From NCBI RefSeq assembly GCF_001649575.2, contig NC_051431.1, forward strand, positions 7,302,274 through 7,366,273: a stretch of DNA of 64,000 bases. The letters run 5' to 3'. Below, in pieces: positions 48,891-59,710 of this stretch. A model generated the notes under the pieces. It was not told the origin of the DNA. It saw only the letters and a program-made list of their open reading frames with translations, and did not search any database. The position numbers and the translations under genes were made by a program. How positions within the stretch are numbered: position 1 is the first letter of the stretch; the number at the start of each line of letters is the position of its first letter. The stretch is from Kryptolebias marmoratus. Lineage: Eukaryota > Chordata > Actinopteri > Cyprinodontiformes > Rivulidae.

Positions 48891-51800
48891 TATTTTCTGT
48901 CAGTTTCTGTTGAATCTAACACAGGGGTTCTTATTTTATAAAACTTGTTTAAAAATCGAAGCGTTTCTTTCCGTTCTGCTGAGGTTCGGGTTGAAGGTCT
49001 GACTTCAGGACTGAAGCTCCTCAGATTAATTCACTCCAACGTTATAAAAAGTCGGACTTTACTCCCTGATTCTGCATATTTTACCCTCCTGATTAACAAA
49101 GGACAGTTCATGGTCTCACATCAGATACGGATATTAAATTTGGTTTAATTTATTCTTTTTCTTGAGTCTTATTTTTTAAAAATAACTGAATGAAGCAGAC
49201 TTTAAATAATGCCTTCTGTGTGTGATCTGTGCTTTCATACAGATTTAATGATCACAAAGGATGATCTGTGCTTTGAGATGGATAATAAAGATCTCGTCTT
49301 GTTTCCATCTTGCTGCCTTCACTCCCTGCTCAGACCCAGCCGTCGCATCAGAACCAGCCAAGAAATGAGTAGAAGAAGAAGAGTAGAAGAAGGGTAGAAG
49401 AAGAGTGCGTCGGCCTTGAGAGGACGTAAATCTGTCTGCGGGGGTCAGAAGGCCCTGAACCTTCTCTAGGAGCTCTGATCAAATGAAGATGAACGACAGG
49501 TAGAAGGTGAGCCGGTCTTCTGATTACGACTGAACGAAACCCCCGTCACGCGCCGAGCCACGCGGGTCAAAGGTCACCGCCAACACGGAACGCCACCGAT
49601 CGACAACCAGGAGGAAATTCATGTGAAAAGCTGCGACTTTTCTCACATTTCTGCAGCTGAGTTTGAAAACAAAGATTTTACAATGATCTGCTTCAGGCTG
49701 CAGATGGACGGGCCCTCTGCTCTGTCTGCCAGGGAGGGTCGTGACCTTTGACCTCAGCTGGATACCTGCTCCATGCTGCTGCAGTTTCAAAAAGAAAAAA
49801 AGCTTTTGTTGGAGGAAACAGTTCTCCTGAACACGAGTTCCTCACGCGTTCTCCCCGCGGCGTCATCCGTCAGCGGTGAATTAGATTCATGTGACGGAGA
49901 TCCAGTGACCTCTGACCTCTGCTGATGACTTCATTCAGCTGCAGGCCACGCTCAGGCCTCGGGTCCCGTTAATCTGCAGCAGAAACACCGAACCACGGAG
50001 CCCGGATTAGATGGAAACTGTATTTACCCATAATCCCTACCTGCAGTTTTGAGATACTCCCAGTTGTAGATAATCCAGGTGAGATTATCGGCGTGGACTA
50101 CAGGAGGGCTGCGTTCCATTTCATCCAGCACAGGAAGTCATCGCTGACTTTTACTTTTATTTGAAAGTAAGAATCAGCCTCTTATTTTCACAGAAAAGAC
50201 AGTGTTCATTTTGGTTGAAATCTTTTCAGTTTTCATCTTTCTGGTTCATTAAACTTTGGATCAGCTGGAATAACGATGAAGTATTTCACTTCTGAAGCTA
50301 CGGAAGTTTTGGTTCACTGGAAAAGTGGATTTAAACATTCAATCTCCGGTTTGAAAAGGTAAAAAAAATCCTGTGATTTTTGTTTGTTTTGTAGTTTAAA
50401 TTGAAGTAATATTGTGTTGTTTTTTTTCCTGAGATTCTTTGTGTTCAGCTTGGTATCTTCTAAGGCTGCTGCGAACCGAGAAAACTGTTCTCTCTCTCTA
50501 ATGCGGGAAAGCAGGAATGTCGACGTTCCTGCTTTTCTGCTGCTGTTGGAGTCTAGACACGAGGCATGAACTTTGTTCTTGTTCCTGACACCTCAAGAAC
50601 GCCGCACAGTTCTCTCAGTTCTTGTGGACTTCGCATCAAGCAAGAACCGAGAGAACTGTTCTCGCTGTTTTGTTCTTGCAGCCTGGTATGAGATGTTTCT
50701 CAGCTCGTTTTCCACACATCGTCTGGTCGGAAAGTCGAAGGAGTTTTGCTCTTGAGTTGCTCGTAAAGCGTGACCTGTGCTGGGAACAGTTGTCTCTGTT
50801 CTTCCAGAGTTTGAGTCAAAGGTTTACTTGTCCCCATCATGCTCCATAAGAACTCAAGAAGTCGGTTCGTGGTCACGTGGCTGCGAGACGCACACTCCTT
50901 TCATCATCTACGAGACACTTGGATCAGAACTTCCAAGAAGCTCCTCCTGCCTGCCTCAGCTCTCCTGTTCCTGTAAAGAATTTTGCTTCCCTTATCGCTT
51001 CCCGGACGTGTTTATTAAACCGACAGACTGTCTCAGCCACGAAGAGCCGCCTGTGTCCCTTTAAGCTCACAGGTTTCTACGTTTTGCTGGAAAAGTCGTA
51101 AAGACGGCTGGATTTTCTAACGGCCTCCGGCTGCTTCTCAGCGGAGCAGCAGGAGCAAAATGGTTCCATGAAAGCTCGGCGGCTTTTCAACATAAACGAC
51201 TTCTGACCGTGAGAAACGGTTCGGACAGGGCCTACGAGAACGAAACAACGCAATTTTCGTCAGTGAACCAGGTGACAGAGCTGACTTTGTGACTTTAGCT
51301 CCTCCCTGAGTTGTTGGCCGAAGTTCCAGTTTTGGGTCCCTGCTCGTCGCCACACAACAAGAATTAAGGATGGATGTCCGGTCAGTGAACTCCAGTGGTG
51401 TTCCAGTCGTTGGTGCCCCTTCCTTTGCTGATATCTGTGAGTTTTCCGAGGAGTTTTCCGTTTTTTTTTTTTTTGTTTAGACTCTCATCATCATCGTCTG
51501 CTGTCGAGTTTCTCGTGCGGGGCACGTTTTGGCATCTAATAAAAGGAATCATTTCTTCACCTCTGCTACGTTTCATTTGAGCGTCAGAGGCTCGGTGAGA
51601 GTTCTTCATGAATAAAACATTTCTTCATCAAAGCCAAGTGAAAGTGTTGCCTCGCAGCAGTCCAGGACCAGCCGCAGAAAACGCTCCTAAAGTAACTCGA
51701 GTTGCATCATTTTACAGGTTTTAATATTTAAACCTCACAGCAGATTTAAAGCTCCATGAGCAGACTTTACATTTCCTTCCTCTGATTGTTTCTTTTTACG

Positions 51801-52702
51801 ACAGGTCAGCACTTCTTCTTAAACGCCTTTCTTCTCGCCGCCGTTCTCGCAGAAACTTCGCAGTTCGGCGGTCGGCAGCTTTTCCCGAGGGCCTAAAAAC
51901 GGAGGGATCTCAGTGGCAACCTGATCTGCAGGAGGAGTGAAGCGCAGCCCGGAGCAGCAGACGAGGTAATGTGTCAGAGTCAACAGATACAGGATCTGCC
52001 GCTGAGACCGAGGGCCTTAGAGCTGCTGCTGCAGGATGGGTGGGAGAGAAGGAGTTTATTATCTATAAAGTCAAATTAGCCGAGAATAAAGGCATCCAAA
52101 TGAAAAGAATCCGTTTAAAATGCCTCGAAAATCATCAGGATCGTGATCAGTGCAGCACCACTTTATTTGCTCCATCTTAATGATTCTTTGTTTCCCAGTG
52201 AGCCGAGCAGATAAGCAGGAAGCGTGGAAATGGGCTGCTGCACAAACAGGAAGTGAGTGACGGATTGCAAAATTCTGTTCTCGGAGGAGAGAGGATTTAC
52301 TCGAGAGTTCCTCAATCACTCCGGAGCACGGGTGGGTCGTTAGAAAGCAGGAGAAAGAGAAGCTTCTGGGTCAGAATATGTAGTCGTTTATTTTTTATTT
52401 TACTGTAATGATCAGCCTTTAACAGCCCAACGCTCCGCTGCGTAATTTGTTGATAAAAGGCATTGATGTTGCAGTTTGCTTACAACATATTTATTGCATT
52501 TTCCACTGATTGATTGCACACTCAGCAGACGAAACTCATTTTATGGTTTAAAACACACAGGATTAAAAATTGATCTTTGATGTTCTCGAATAAAAACGCA
52601 GTTTATTGGAAAAATAAACGTCCGTTCAAAAATTTAACAAAGAACAAAAAAGAACCGGTTAAACAAAAAGTAAATAAGAGCTACACTGAGTGCTGTAGGT
52701 CT
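48891..52702. other. Intergenic, no gene seen
   Basis: Holds a TAGAAGAAG run (49367-49407), two DR1-like motifs (49564 reverse, 49741 forward), the inverted-repeat block at 50450-50850 and otherwise unique sequence. Some frames of 60-95 aa occur, none with a recognisable domain or splice support. Confidence 0.45.
50450..50850. repeat. Block of GTTCT/AGAAC inverted repeats
   Basis: CAGTTCTCTCAGTTCTTG (50607-50624) and CAAGAACCGAGAGAACTG (50641-50658) are inverted with 17 of 18 pairs and a 16-nt loop. A related GCGAACCGAGAAAACTGTTC lies at 50471. GCAGGAATGTCGACGTTCCTGC-type symmetry lies at about 50511-50532, and GGAACAGTTGTCTCTGTTCT at about 50781. The block looks like a degraded element built of this motif; unknown family. 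Confidence 0.6.
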
Positions 52703-52941
52703 CCGTCCATCCATCCCTTTATCCATCCATCCGTCCGTCCATCCATCCATCCATCCGTCCATCCATCCATCCATCCATCCATCCATCCATCCATCATCCA
52801 TCCATCCATCCATCAATCTGTCCATCCGTCCATCCATCCATCTGTCCATCCATCCACCTATTGCTCCATCCATCCAACATCCATCCATCCACCTATTGCT
52901 CCATCCATCCATCATCCATCCATCCACCCATCCATCCATCT
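52703..52941. repeat. (CCAT)n satellite with a 34-bp higher-order unit
   Basis: CCAT/CCGT units over about 240 bp. Near the right end CCACCTATTGCTCCATCCAT recurs at 52855 and 52889. Long [12 protein letters not shown] frames and their antisense are artefacts. Directly followed by a LINE-tail-like fragment. Confidence 0.95.
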
Positions 52942-53040
52942 CTACTCCGAGCTCCTCACCTTATCTCTAAGACTGAGGAGTTCGGAGTAGAGCCGGCCGC
53001 CCTATGGAGGAAGCTCATTTCTCGTGTTTTCCTCATCACC
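52942..53040 (+). mobile_element. Degraded LINE-tail-like fragment with a 17-bp hairpin
   Basis: CTACTCCGAGCTCCTCA (52942-52958), ATCTCTAAGACTGAGG, then GCCCTATGGAGGAAGCTCAT resembles a motif common at the 3' end of fish LINEs (CTCACCYTATCTCTAAGG...GGAGGAAGCTCATTTC). TGAGGAGTTCGGAGTAG (52974-52990) pairs with the start at 16 of 17 positions. Confidence 0.45.
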
Positions 53041-53734
53041 AAGAACACCGTTACTTCATCTCTTTTCCATTTGCAGCAGTCTCGGTGTCGTGCTTCCAAA
53101 AACACAACGCGGTCAAACTCTGGGAGGCGATCCTACACGTAGGACGAGGGTCAACAACAAAACCAAACCAACCTCAGCGTCTTAGGAAGCAGTTTCCATC
53201 GATCAGCACTGCAGTGAGAATCTGCCCATTGTGTGATTACAGCGAGCAGCAGATTAATGACTGCGAGCAGATCTGCGGCGCTGTGGAGGCCGACGCTCGG
53301 CCATGATGTCTCTGACTCGGAGCGTGATGGATGTGCACGTCTCTGCGGCCTGCCTGTAATCAGCGTCCTGGCTGCTGGAGATAAGACACGTCTGCTCCGT
53401 CAGGCTGCTGCTGGAAACTTCTGCTCCTCGGGTTTACCTCTGGACCAACACCTTATCTGCTCAAATCCAGGCCTAAAACAGAAAAAAACCTCTTTGTTTC
53501 TTATCAGTCGTTCAGCTCAGGACTAACAGACCAAAGACCCTTCATACACTCCGAAGTTAATCTTGCGGGTGTTTAAAAAAATGTGCAAAGATGCTTTTAT
53601 GAAAAGACGGACCTGATAAGGTTTGGGTTACGTCGACTTAATCAGCAGAAAATCGTTCGGTGCGCTCGAGAGGCTGCGGAGTCAGAAATGTGTCAGCCAG
53701 AGAGGAGCAGCAGGAGCAAAATGACTACCCCTGC

Positions 53735-54396
53735 ACACTTAGGTCACAAACTCAAGGCACGCGGGCCAGATCCGGCCCTTGGTAACATTTTATCAGGCCC
53801 GCAAGATAACGTTCAAACTTTATTAGATCTGGTCCTCCCGTCTGTGATTCTATTCAGTGAAGTCTTCATGTGACAGTTACTTTGGAGCCAAGAAAATGAA
53901 GTTTTATTTTCTCAGTAATCTTTGATTTTGTTGTGGAAAGAGCAACAAAGAACATCAAACTCTTGGTAATAAACTTGGAGCCAAGAAACAATGTCTGATC
54001 TCTGCCTTGAGTTAATCAGAGTAACAGAGAGTCCGCTTTAATGTTTATTGTCCTTTTTTCTACTTCCTTCTGGTTTCAAAGTTAAATGTTCGTAGCTGTG
54101 TGTTCGGATTTTTGTTGATGGCTTTTTAGTTGCTTTAATGGAGAAAAATTCATTTAAAAGCCGATGATAGAGAGAAATGAAGGCTAATGATGTCTCTTTT
54201 TTTAAGTTTGATGAAGTATGTTTGTTCTAAATTCTTTATTACATGTAACTGGGAAAAGGTATTTGATATTTCTATATGAATGATTTGACATTAAGCATCT
54301 AAAACCAGGTTTAATTTATGCTTTGTTTCAACAAATATTGATCGAGATCGGCCCTCAGCTTGGACCGAGTTTTTAATTTTGGCCCCCTTGTGGAAC
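53735..54396 (-). mobile_element. hAT-like non-autonomous DNA transposon, copy B (opposite orientation)
   Basis: Starts AGGTCACAAACTCAAGG then CGCGGGCCAGATCCGGCCC and ends AATTTTGGCCCCCTTGTGG. The reverse complement matches copy A at 24467-24946: GTCAAATCATTCATATAGAA, CTTTTCCCAGTTACA, and TTTAGARCAAACAT. It is longer than A (about 660 versus 480 bp), so one carries an indel. Termini are more decayed than in A. Confidence 0.65.
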
Positions 54397-54398
54397 TG

Positions 54399-54537
54399 AA
54401 CGTGACGCTCCTGTTTTAGGTTTTCCTCTGCTTCGACACACCTGATCTGCAGAACTCGAAGACCCGCTGAAGAGCAGGGAAACAGCTGAAACCTGCAGGA
54501 CAGTGGCCCACCAGGACCAGGACTGGACGCCACTGTC
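54399..54537. mobile_element. Foldback/MITE-like element, copy 4
   Basis: ACGCTCCTGTTTTAGGTTTT, CCTCTGCTTCGACACACCTG and, at the other end, GAAACCTGCAGGACAGTGGC with CCAGGACCAGGACTGGACGC: the same plan as copies at 10251, 22041 and 31325. It abuts the hAT-like copy B directly. Confidence 0.6.
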
Positions 54538-54684
54538 CAGTTTTGTGACACACGTCAGTGGTTGAAACGACTCCTTCACACAGTGAGAATAAACCAGGTG
54601 TGAGCATCAAAGAGGAAAGCAGTTTTATTGAGTCTTAAATACGCTCTGGGATCGTTTAAAGAGTTTTAGGTTTAAACCTAAACT

Positions 54685-54832
54685 GGGGCCGCGGTGGCTC
54701 AGTGGGCATTGCTGCGGTCTCGTAATCCTGAGGTTGCGGGTTTGACATCCGGCGTGAAACAAAAAGACCAGATCTGTTGTTAGTTCGCTCGCCGTGGCGA
54801 CCCCTGAAGAAGGGAGCGCCCAGAAGAACAAC
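54685..54832 (+). mobile_element. tRNA-derived SINE with a perfect 17-bp target-site duplication
   Basis: The body opens GGGGCCGCGGTGGCTCAGTG, with an A-box-like TGGCTCAGTGGG and a B-box-like GGTTGCGGGTTTGACATCC (degenerate GGTTCRANTCC). It ends in CGCCGTGGCGACCCCTGAAG and a short AAGAACAAC tail. AGGTTTAAACCTAAACT stands at 54668-54684 and again at 54833-54849 without a mismatch, as left by target-primed reverse transcription. The decayed B box means it is unlikely to be an active tRNA gene. Confidence 0.85.
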
Positions 54833-55529
54833 AGGTTTAAACCTAAACTCAAAAGTATGAAAAGGTTCCATCTATAGACAAGAAAATGTGCACGTTTCTC
54901 TTGTCTGGTTTCAAAAGTTTCCATCCTATAGAGTCAGATAGGGTTCAGTAATGTGGGAGGTTGTAAGTATGTTAAAAAGTAAAAATCTGTACAGGACGAA
55001 GACTGTAAACCAGGAGTGGACATGAAGTCCGTCACTTCTGCACATTAAGCTCAGACTGGATGGAGGACAGCAGACCTAAATAACCGTGAAGCTCAAACAG
55101 CTCAATTTGTTTCCTTCAAAGTCTTCAGCTCCTCTAAACTGGCTTTGACTTTATTTTTTAATATGTTTCATTCTTCTCCAACCGCTGTTGGAGTAATAAG
55201 TTAAAGAGTACTTCTAGAAAAACAAAAGCCCCCTCCTCTAAAGTCATTTCAGCCCCATAAATCAGATCTCAAACCCCTTAGTCAGGGAAAACACTCTCCA
55301 TGTGGAAGTTGTGCTACGTTGCGTCAGCCAAGAGAGTGGAAAAAGTGCTCGGAACATGCACAGAGGGGCCCGTGTGAGCCGGGGCCGGCTCTTCGTATTT
55401 ACAATCCCACAGACACAATCGGACTGGAACATGTGGTTTCCATCGGCTCACGTGCAAAACCGGGACCCGCCGAGGCACCAGCACACAACCATTACTCACT
55501 AAACTGCAGCAATGAGAACCACATGCCGG

Positions 55530-55760
55530 TTTGAGCCCGAGCGCCGCGATCCCCGTCCCTGTTTTCTGTCATCTCCCGTCCCCCTGGGAGCCCCGTTCCC
55601 AAGCCCGCAAACAATGGCCCCGCATTCATTCGAGCTGCTCTGAGATCATAAAGATGCACCAAAGCGAGGGTTTCTGCCTCTGGATTGGAGCTGATAATCT
55701 GATAAACGGCTGGGATGTGAGTGAACTCCGTGGTTTGTTCGCCACTTCAGCTGTTTTGAG
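55530..55760 (+). promoter_or_regulatory. Candidate conserved non-coding element downstream of traf4
   Basis: A unique block with ACAATGGC (SOX-like), GCATTCATTCGAG, and GATAATCTGATAAACGG (GATA-like pair). No repeat, no spliceable coding. Judged on texture alone. Confidence 0.2.
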
Positions 55761-56235
55761 GATAACGAGGAGTGACGAGGAGGAGGAAAAGTTTTACCGT
55801 CTTCCTGTTTTTCCATCCCACGATGAAATCAGCCCTCATGTTTATGATTAATCTTCTACTTTAACTTGCATTTTTTCACAACAGATTAAAAAAAAACCCA
55901 ACTACAAACGTGTCACTAAATCTTTCAAATTAGATTCTGTTAATCAAAAAGATTGTTTCCTTCTTCCCGCCTGTCAATCTCAGCCTCGTAAACAGCATCT
56001 CACGCTAAAATCATCTCTTTAGTTTGGTGACAAACAGAGTTTTAAACGATGTTAATTAAATTTACATCACTTAAAGCTCTGTTCTCTCTCGTCCTCATCA
56101 ATAAATATTATTGTCAAGGCTTTTCTCAGACAAATACGAGCCGAATTTTAGCTGCGGCGTTGACGTTCAGCCACTTCTTTGGTATTTCTTCGGTCTCAGA
56201 GTCAACAGGAGAGCTCTGATGTCTGTCCGGGTTCA

Positions 56236-57302
56236 ACTAGTCAACTAACTAGCCTGAAAATATATACTAGTTGGCAGCTGCACATATAAAGTTCTGCTAG
56301 TTAAGTAGTTAGGCCAACGAAGCTTCAACTAGTCAACTAGTGGACATTTTGGGCGTCACTAAATAACTAGTAAGGTCAGATTTATTCACACAAGTCAAAT
56401 TAAATTTAGGCATTGATTGTTAACTAGTCAATGTTTAAAGTAAACTAGTTGAGTAATTGACATTTTTTAGGCACACAAGTTCACTAGAAGGGTCAAAACA
56501 GCTTAACTAGTCAACTAGTGAGCATTTTGAGTATTACTAGATAACTAGTGCACCTAAAAATGTCGACTAGATGAGCAGTACGACTACATTACTAGTTAAC
56601 TAGTCGACATTTTGCACTCACTAGTTGACTTTTTGTAGGCACACTAGTCCATCAATTCAACCAGAACAGCTTCAATTAGTCAACTAGTGGACTAGAATTA
56701 CTAGTTAACTAGTAAGGCCAAATTCAGTTGCACTAGCTCAACTAGTGTGGATTAATTTAGGTGACACTAGTTAACTAGTCAACATTTAAGGTGCGTCAGT
56801 CAGTTAGCTGAGCTTTTACAAAATGTAAACTAGTCAACCAAGTGGAACTAAATTTGGCCTTTTTAGTTACTTCATTGACATTTTACTCAAACTAGTTGAC
56901 ATTTTTAGGTGTACTAGGTAACTAGTAAGGACAAAAACACATCAACTAGTTGACTGGTGAACATTTTACAGTTTACGATTCAACCACTTAAATTTATAGG
57001 TGGCACTAGTTGATTACTGCTCACATTTAACAGTCACTAGTCGACTAGTAGGTATAATCTGTGTTGACTAGTTAACATGTAAGGTTCTGTGATGCCTGCT
57101 AGTTACCTTGTACGATACTAGTTTGGTCCAGTGGTCCACTAAACAGCCAACTAGTTTGGACTTTTAAACTACTGATGTGGCAAAATTGCTGACTAGTATG
57201 ACTGCTGCTCCGACGAGGTGGGCAAAAGTGTCACTAGTTGACAAATAAAGTGTTATTAGTAAGAGCGTATGTTGACCTAAACTACCAAAATGTTGAACTA
57301 GT
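56236..57302. repeat. ACTAGT palindrome cluster (about 33 copies in 1.07 kb)
   Basis: By eye I count about 33 ACTAGT hexamers between 56236 and 57302, often as GTCAACTAGT or AACTAGTTGAC and frequently in pairs 6-8 nt apart (TTACTAGTTAACTAGTCGAC). Chance expectation is below one. Larger blocks recur: GCTTCAACTAGTCAACTAGT at 56322, GCTTAACTAGTCAACTAGTG at 56501 and GCTTCAATTAGTCAACTAGT at 56669, spacing 179 and 168, each followed by a GACATTTT- or AGCATTTT-type segment. Outside the hexamers the text is diverged. No frames of note. Confidence 0.9.
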
Positions 57303-57354
57303 CCGACCCAAATGTGCAACCAGTCGGCAAAAATGATGCCAGGGATGGAGGATG

Positions 57355-57394
57355 CTATCTATCTATCTATCCATCCATCCATCCATCCATCCAT
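57355..57394. repeat. (CTAT)n(CCAT)n microsatellite
   Basis: Four CTAT-type units pass into about six CCAT units. Confidence 0.95.
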
Positions 57395-59039
57395 TTGTTC
57401 TACGACCTGATGTGCAGCTCGGCCTGTAATCGAACTACACCGTCTCGTCCCGCCTACCCAGCAGGAACTCTAGTTTTTAAATCAGCTCCGTCTCTCGTTT
57501 GTTTGCTTTTCAAAGCTCAGATAGGGAAATTCATCGGCAGCTACAAGAAACTTTGGCAGCCATTTCCTGGAGCCAGCGTGCAATTCAAACCCAATCTGTG
57601 TCGCCACATAATGCCGTGTTAAATGGGCTGTGGTCATTTGTAAAACTAAGTCAAAGTAAAAAAAATAAAAAAAAAACGCTTTTTAACATTCAGTAACAAG
57701 AAAACGGGGGCTCGTGATTTTACTTTTACGGCTTCGAGGTACAGATTTTCCATCTTTAAGTGGAAAATTGCTGTTAGAGGGTTTGGGAGTTCTTTAGAAA
57801 CACTCCATTATGCAGTATGTAAGTCTGCGTGAAGCCTCCCACTGCTTCAGTCTCTGGTGTCGCCTGACGCAGCACACCGTCCCACCGGCCTGTACTTGTG
57901 AACTCCCTCCCTTTGCCCCTGGCCGGCCTGTGATGTCTGTGTCACTCTGCTGTTTCGTGTCACCAGATAGTAGCACACTTTGTGCTCTCATTTGCTGTCG
58001 ACTCGAGGGGGAGAAAAAAAAAAAGAAGAAACCCTTTAAATTCACCCCCACCTAACAGCTGGCTGTGATCTCCTCCAGTTCTGGCGTCCCACCCAGACGG
58101 AGGCGAGCGGGGTTTTCTGCTGTGTGGCAGAAAGCGGCCAAGTGAGCAGGTCGTGACCCCACCGGACCGGTGGCGTCTGAGCTGGAAGCACACGTCTTTA
58201 TCTCGCTGTCTCGCTCTCGGTCGCATTCCTTCTCTGACCCTGACAGCTTCTCACTGCTCCACGCTGCACTTTCGCTCCTAAAGAGCAGGTGACAACCAGG
58301 AATACCTCCGCCCCGATGACAGGCTGCATGCCGCTGTGAGAGGAGGCTGCCTTGACGACTGGACACCCAGAAGGAGGAGGAGGACATTGTAGGTTACCTC
58401 CAGGCTCCCCGTCCAACGAGGTCACGCTTTGAGGACATTATTCTTCGCAGAACTGTAGCTTCGGGGCGTTTATGCTCCAGCTACAGCAGGTCAGCCTTTC
58501 TGTCCCACGTGACCTCCTCCTGTTATTTCTGTCCATTCTCTCACTGATAGTGTACAAGGCAGGCCATCATACCCCCCCCGCCGACCCCCGTCCCCGTCCC
58601 CCAGACTGTGCTGAGACAGATATTGTGCAGAGGCCGCTGCAGACAGGACTAAAGCAACAGGCCTGTCTGTTCCTGCAGGGCTGCGTTGGGAGAGGCGAGC
58701 GTGGAAGCCATCAGTGCGGCGGCGGCTGATGGCCTCTGACAGTGTTGTGGTGCAGCCGCTCTGCCGTGAAAAGGTACAGAGGAAACACGGAGCTCCACAC
58801 GGGGAGAGCTGTCCGACGTGCACAGCTCAGCCTCGGATGTGTGTGTGTGAGGGCAGGGGTCAGAGTTCATCCCTTCACTCAAACATTTTCCTTTTCAGTG
58901 TTCTCGTTGCGTGATTGCTGATTCGGCGTTCACTTCCCTGATTTCCTGTTTTTTAACTTTTCGGCATGACTTCAACCTCAAACTTTATGCTAATTTAGCC
59001 TTTTGTGTATGAAAACGTTCGGCGCGTTCAGGAAATGGG
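57395..59039. other. Intergenic, mostly unique sequence
   Basis: The block 57790-58860 is unique and moderately GC-rich with many short frames on both strands, none convincing. An 8-bp stem GCCATCAG/CTGATGGC encloses a GCGGCGGCG loop near 58707-58733. Could include regulatory sequence. Confidence 0.4.
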
Positions 59040-59710
59040 TGCTTATGACTTTTATTTCTTGTGACTTTTATACACCTCATAAAATATTTCATTTTATTTA
59101 CAAACATTTCTCTACAGAAACAAACTGAGACGTCTTCAGTTCTTTCAAAAATATTGTTCTCTTGAAAATCTCCTTCGGGATATCAGCTCTGATTTTGTCT
59201 TTTTAATTTTTAGCTTTTAGTTATCCTTTTACTACTTCTCTGCTACAGTTAGCTTCTAGCTACATTTTGCTACTTTAAGCTCCTAGTCAGCATTTTGATA
59301 CATTTAGCTAAGCATTAGAACTGCTACAGTTAGCTTTTAGCTACACTTTTAAACATTTAGCTAAGCATTTAGGAGTGCTACAATTAGCTTTTAGCTAGCC
59401 TTTACTATGTTTAGCTTCTTGTTAGCCCTCTGTTACTTTTAGCTAACCTTTGCAACTTTTCTGTTACTTTTAGCTTCTAGTCAGCATTTTGATACATTTA
59501 GCTGAGCATTTAGGACTGCTACAGTTAGCTTTTAGTTACATTTTGCTACTATTAGCTTCTAGATAACATTTTGATACATTTAGCTAAGCAGACTTTTACG
59601 TTCTAGTTAGCCTTTTGTTACTTTTAGCTTGCTACTTTAGGTTTTAGCTAGTCTTTTGCTAGTTTGAACTTCTAGTGAGTATTTTTTTGCTGCTTTTAGC
59701 TTTAATGACT
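59040..59710 (-). repeat. Composite repeat: conserved module plus long TTTTAGCTA array
   Basis: Module 59045-59215 (GACTTTTATACACCTCATAA, CATTTTATTTACAAACATTT, CTCTACAGAAACAAACTGAG), then an array to 59710 with an 80-100 bp higher-order unit (GATACATTTAGCTAAGCATT recurs near 59298, 59498 and 59573). Confidence 0.8.

Noticed and set aside
52577..52990. IHPS-rich protein and its antisense WMDG-rich protein
   Set aside because: Translations of the CCAT array.
54685..54832. tRNA gene
   Set aside because: A and B boxes are degenerate, no cloverleaf could be drawn, and the sequence is flanked by a 17-bp duplication as in a SINE.
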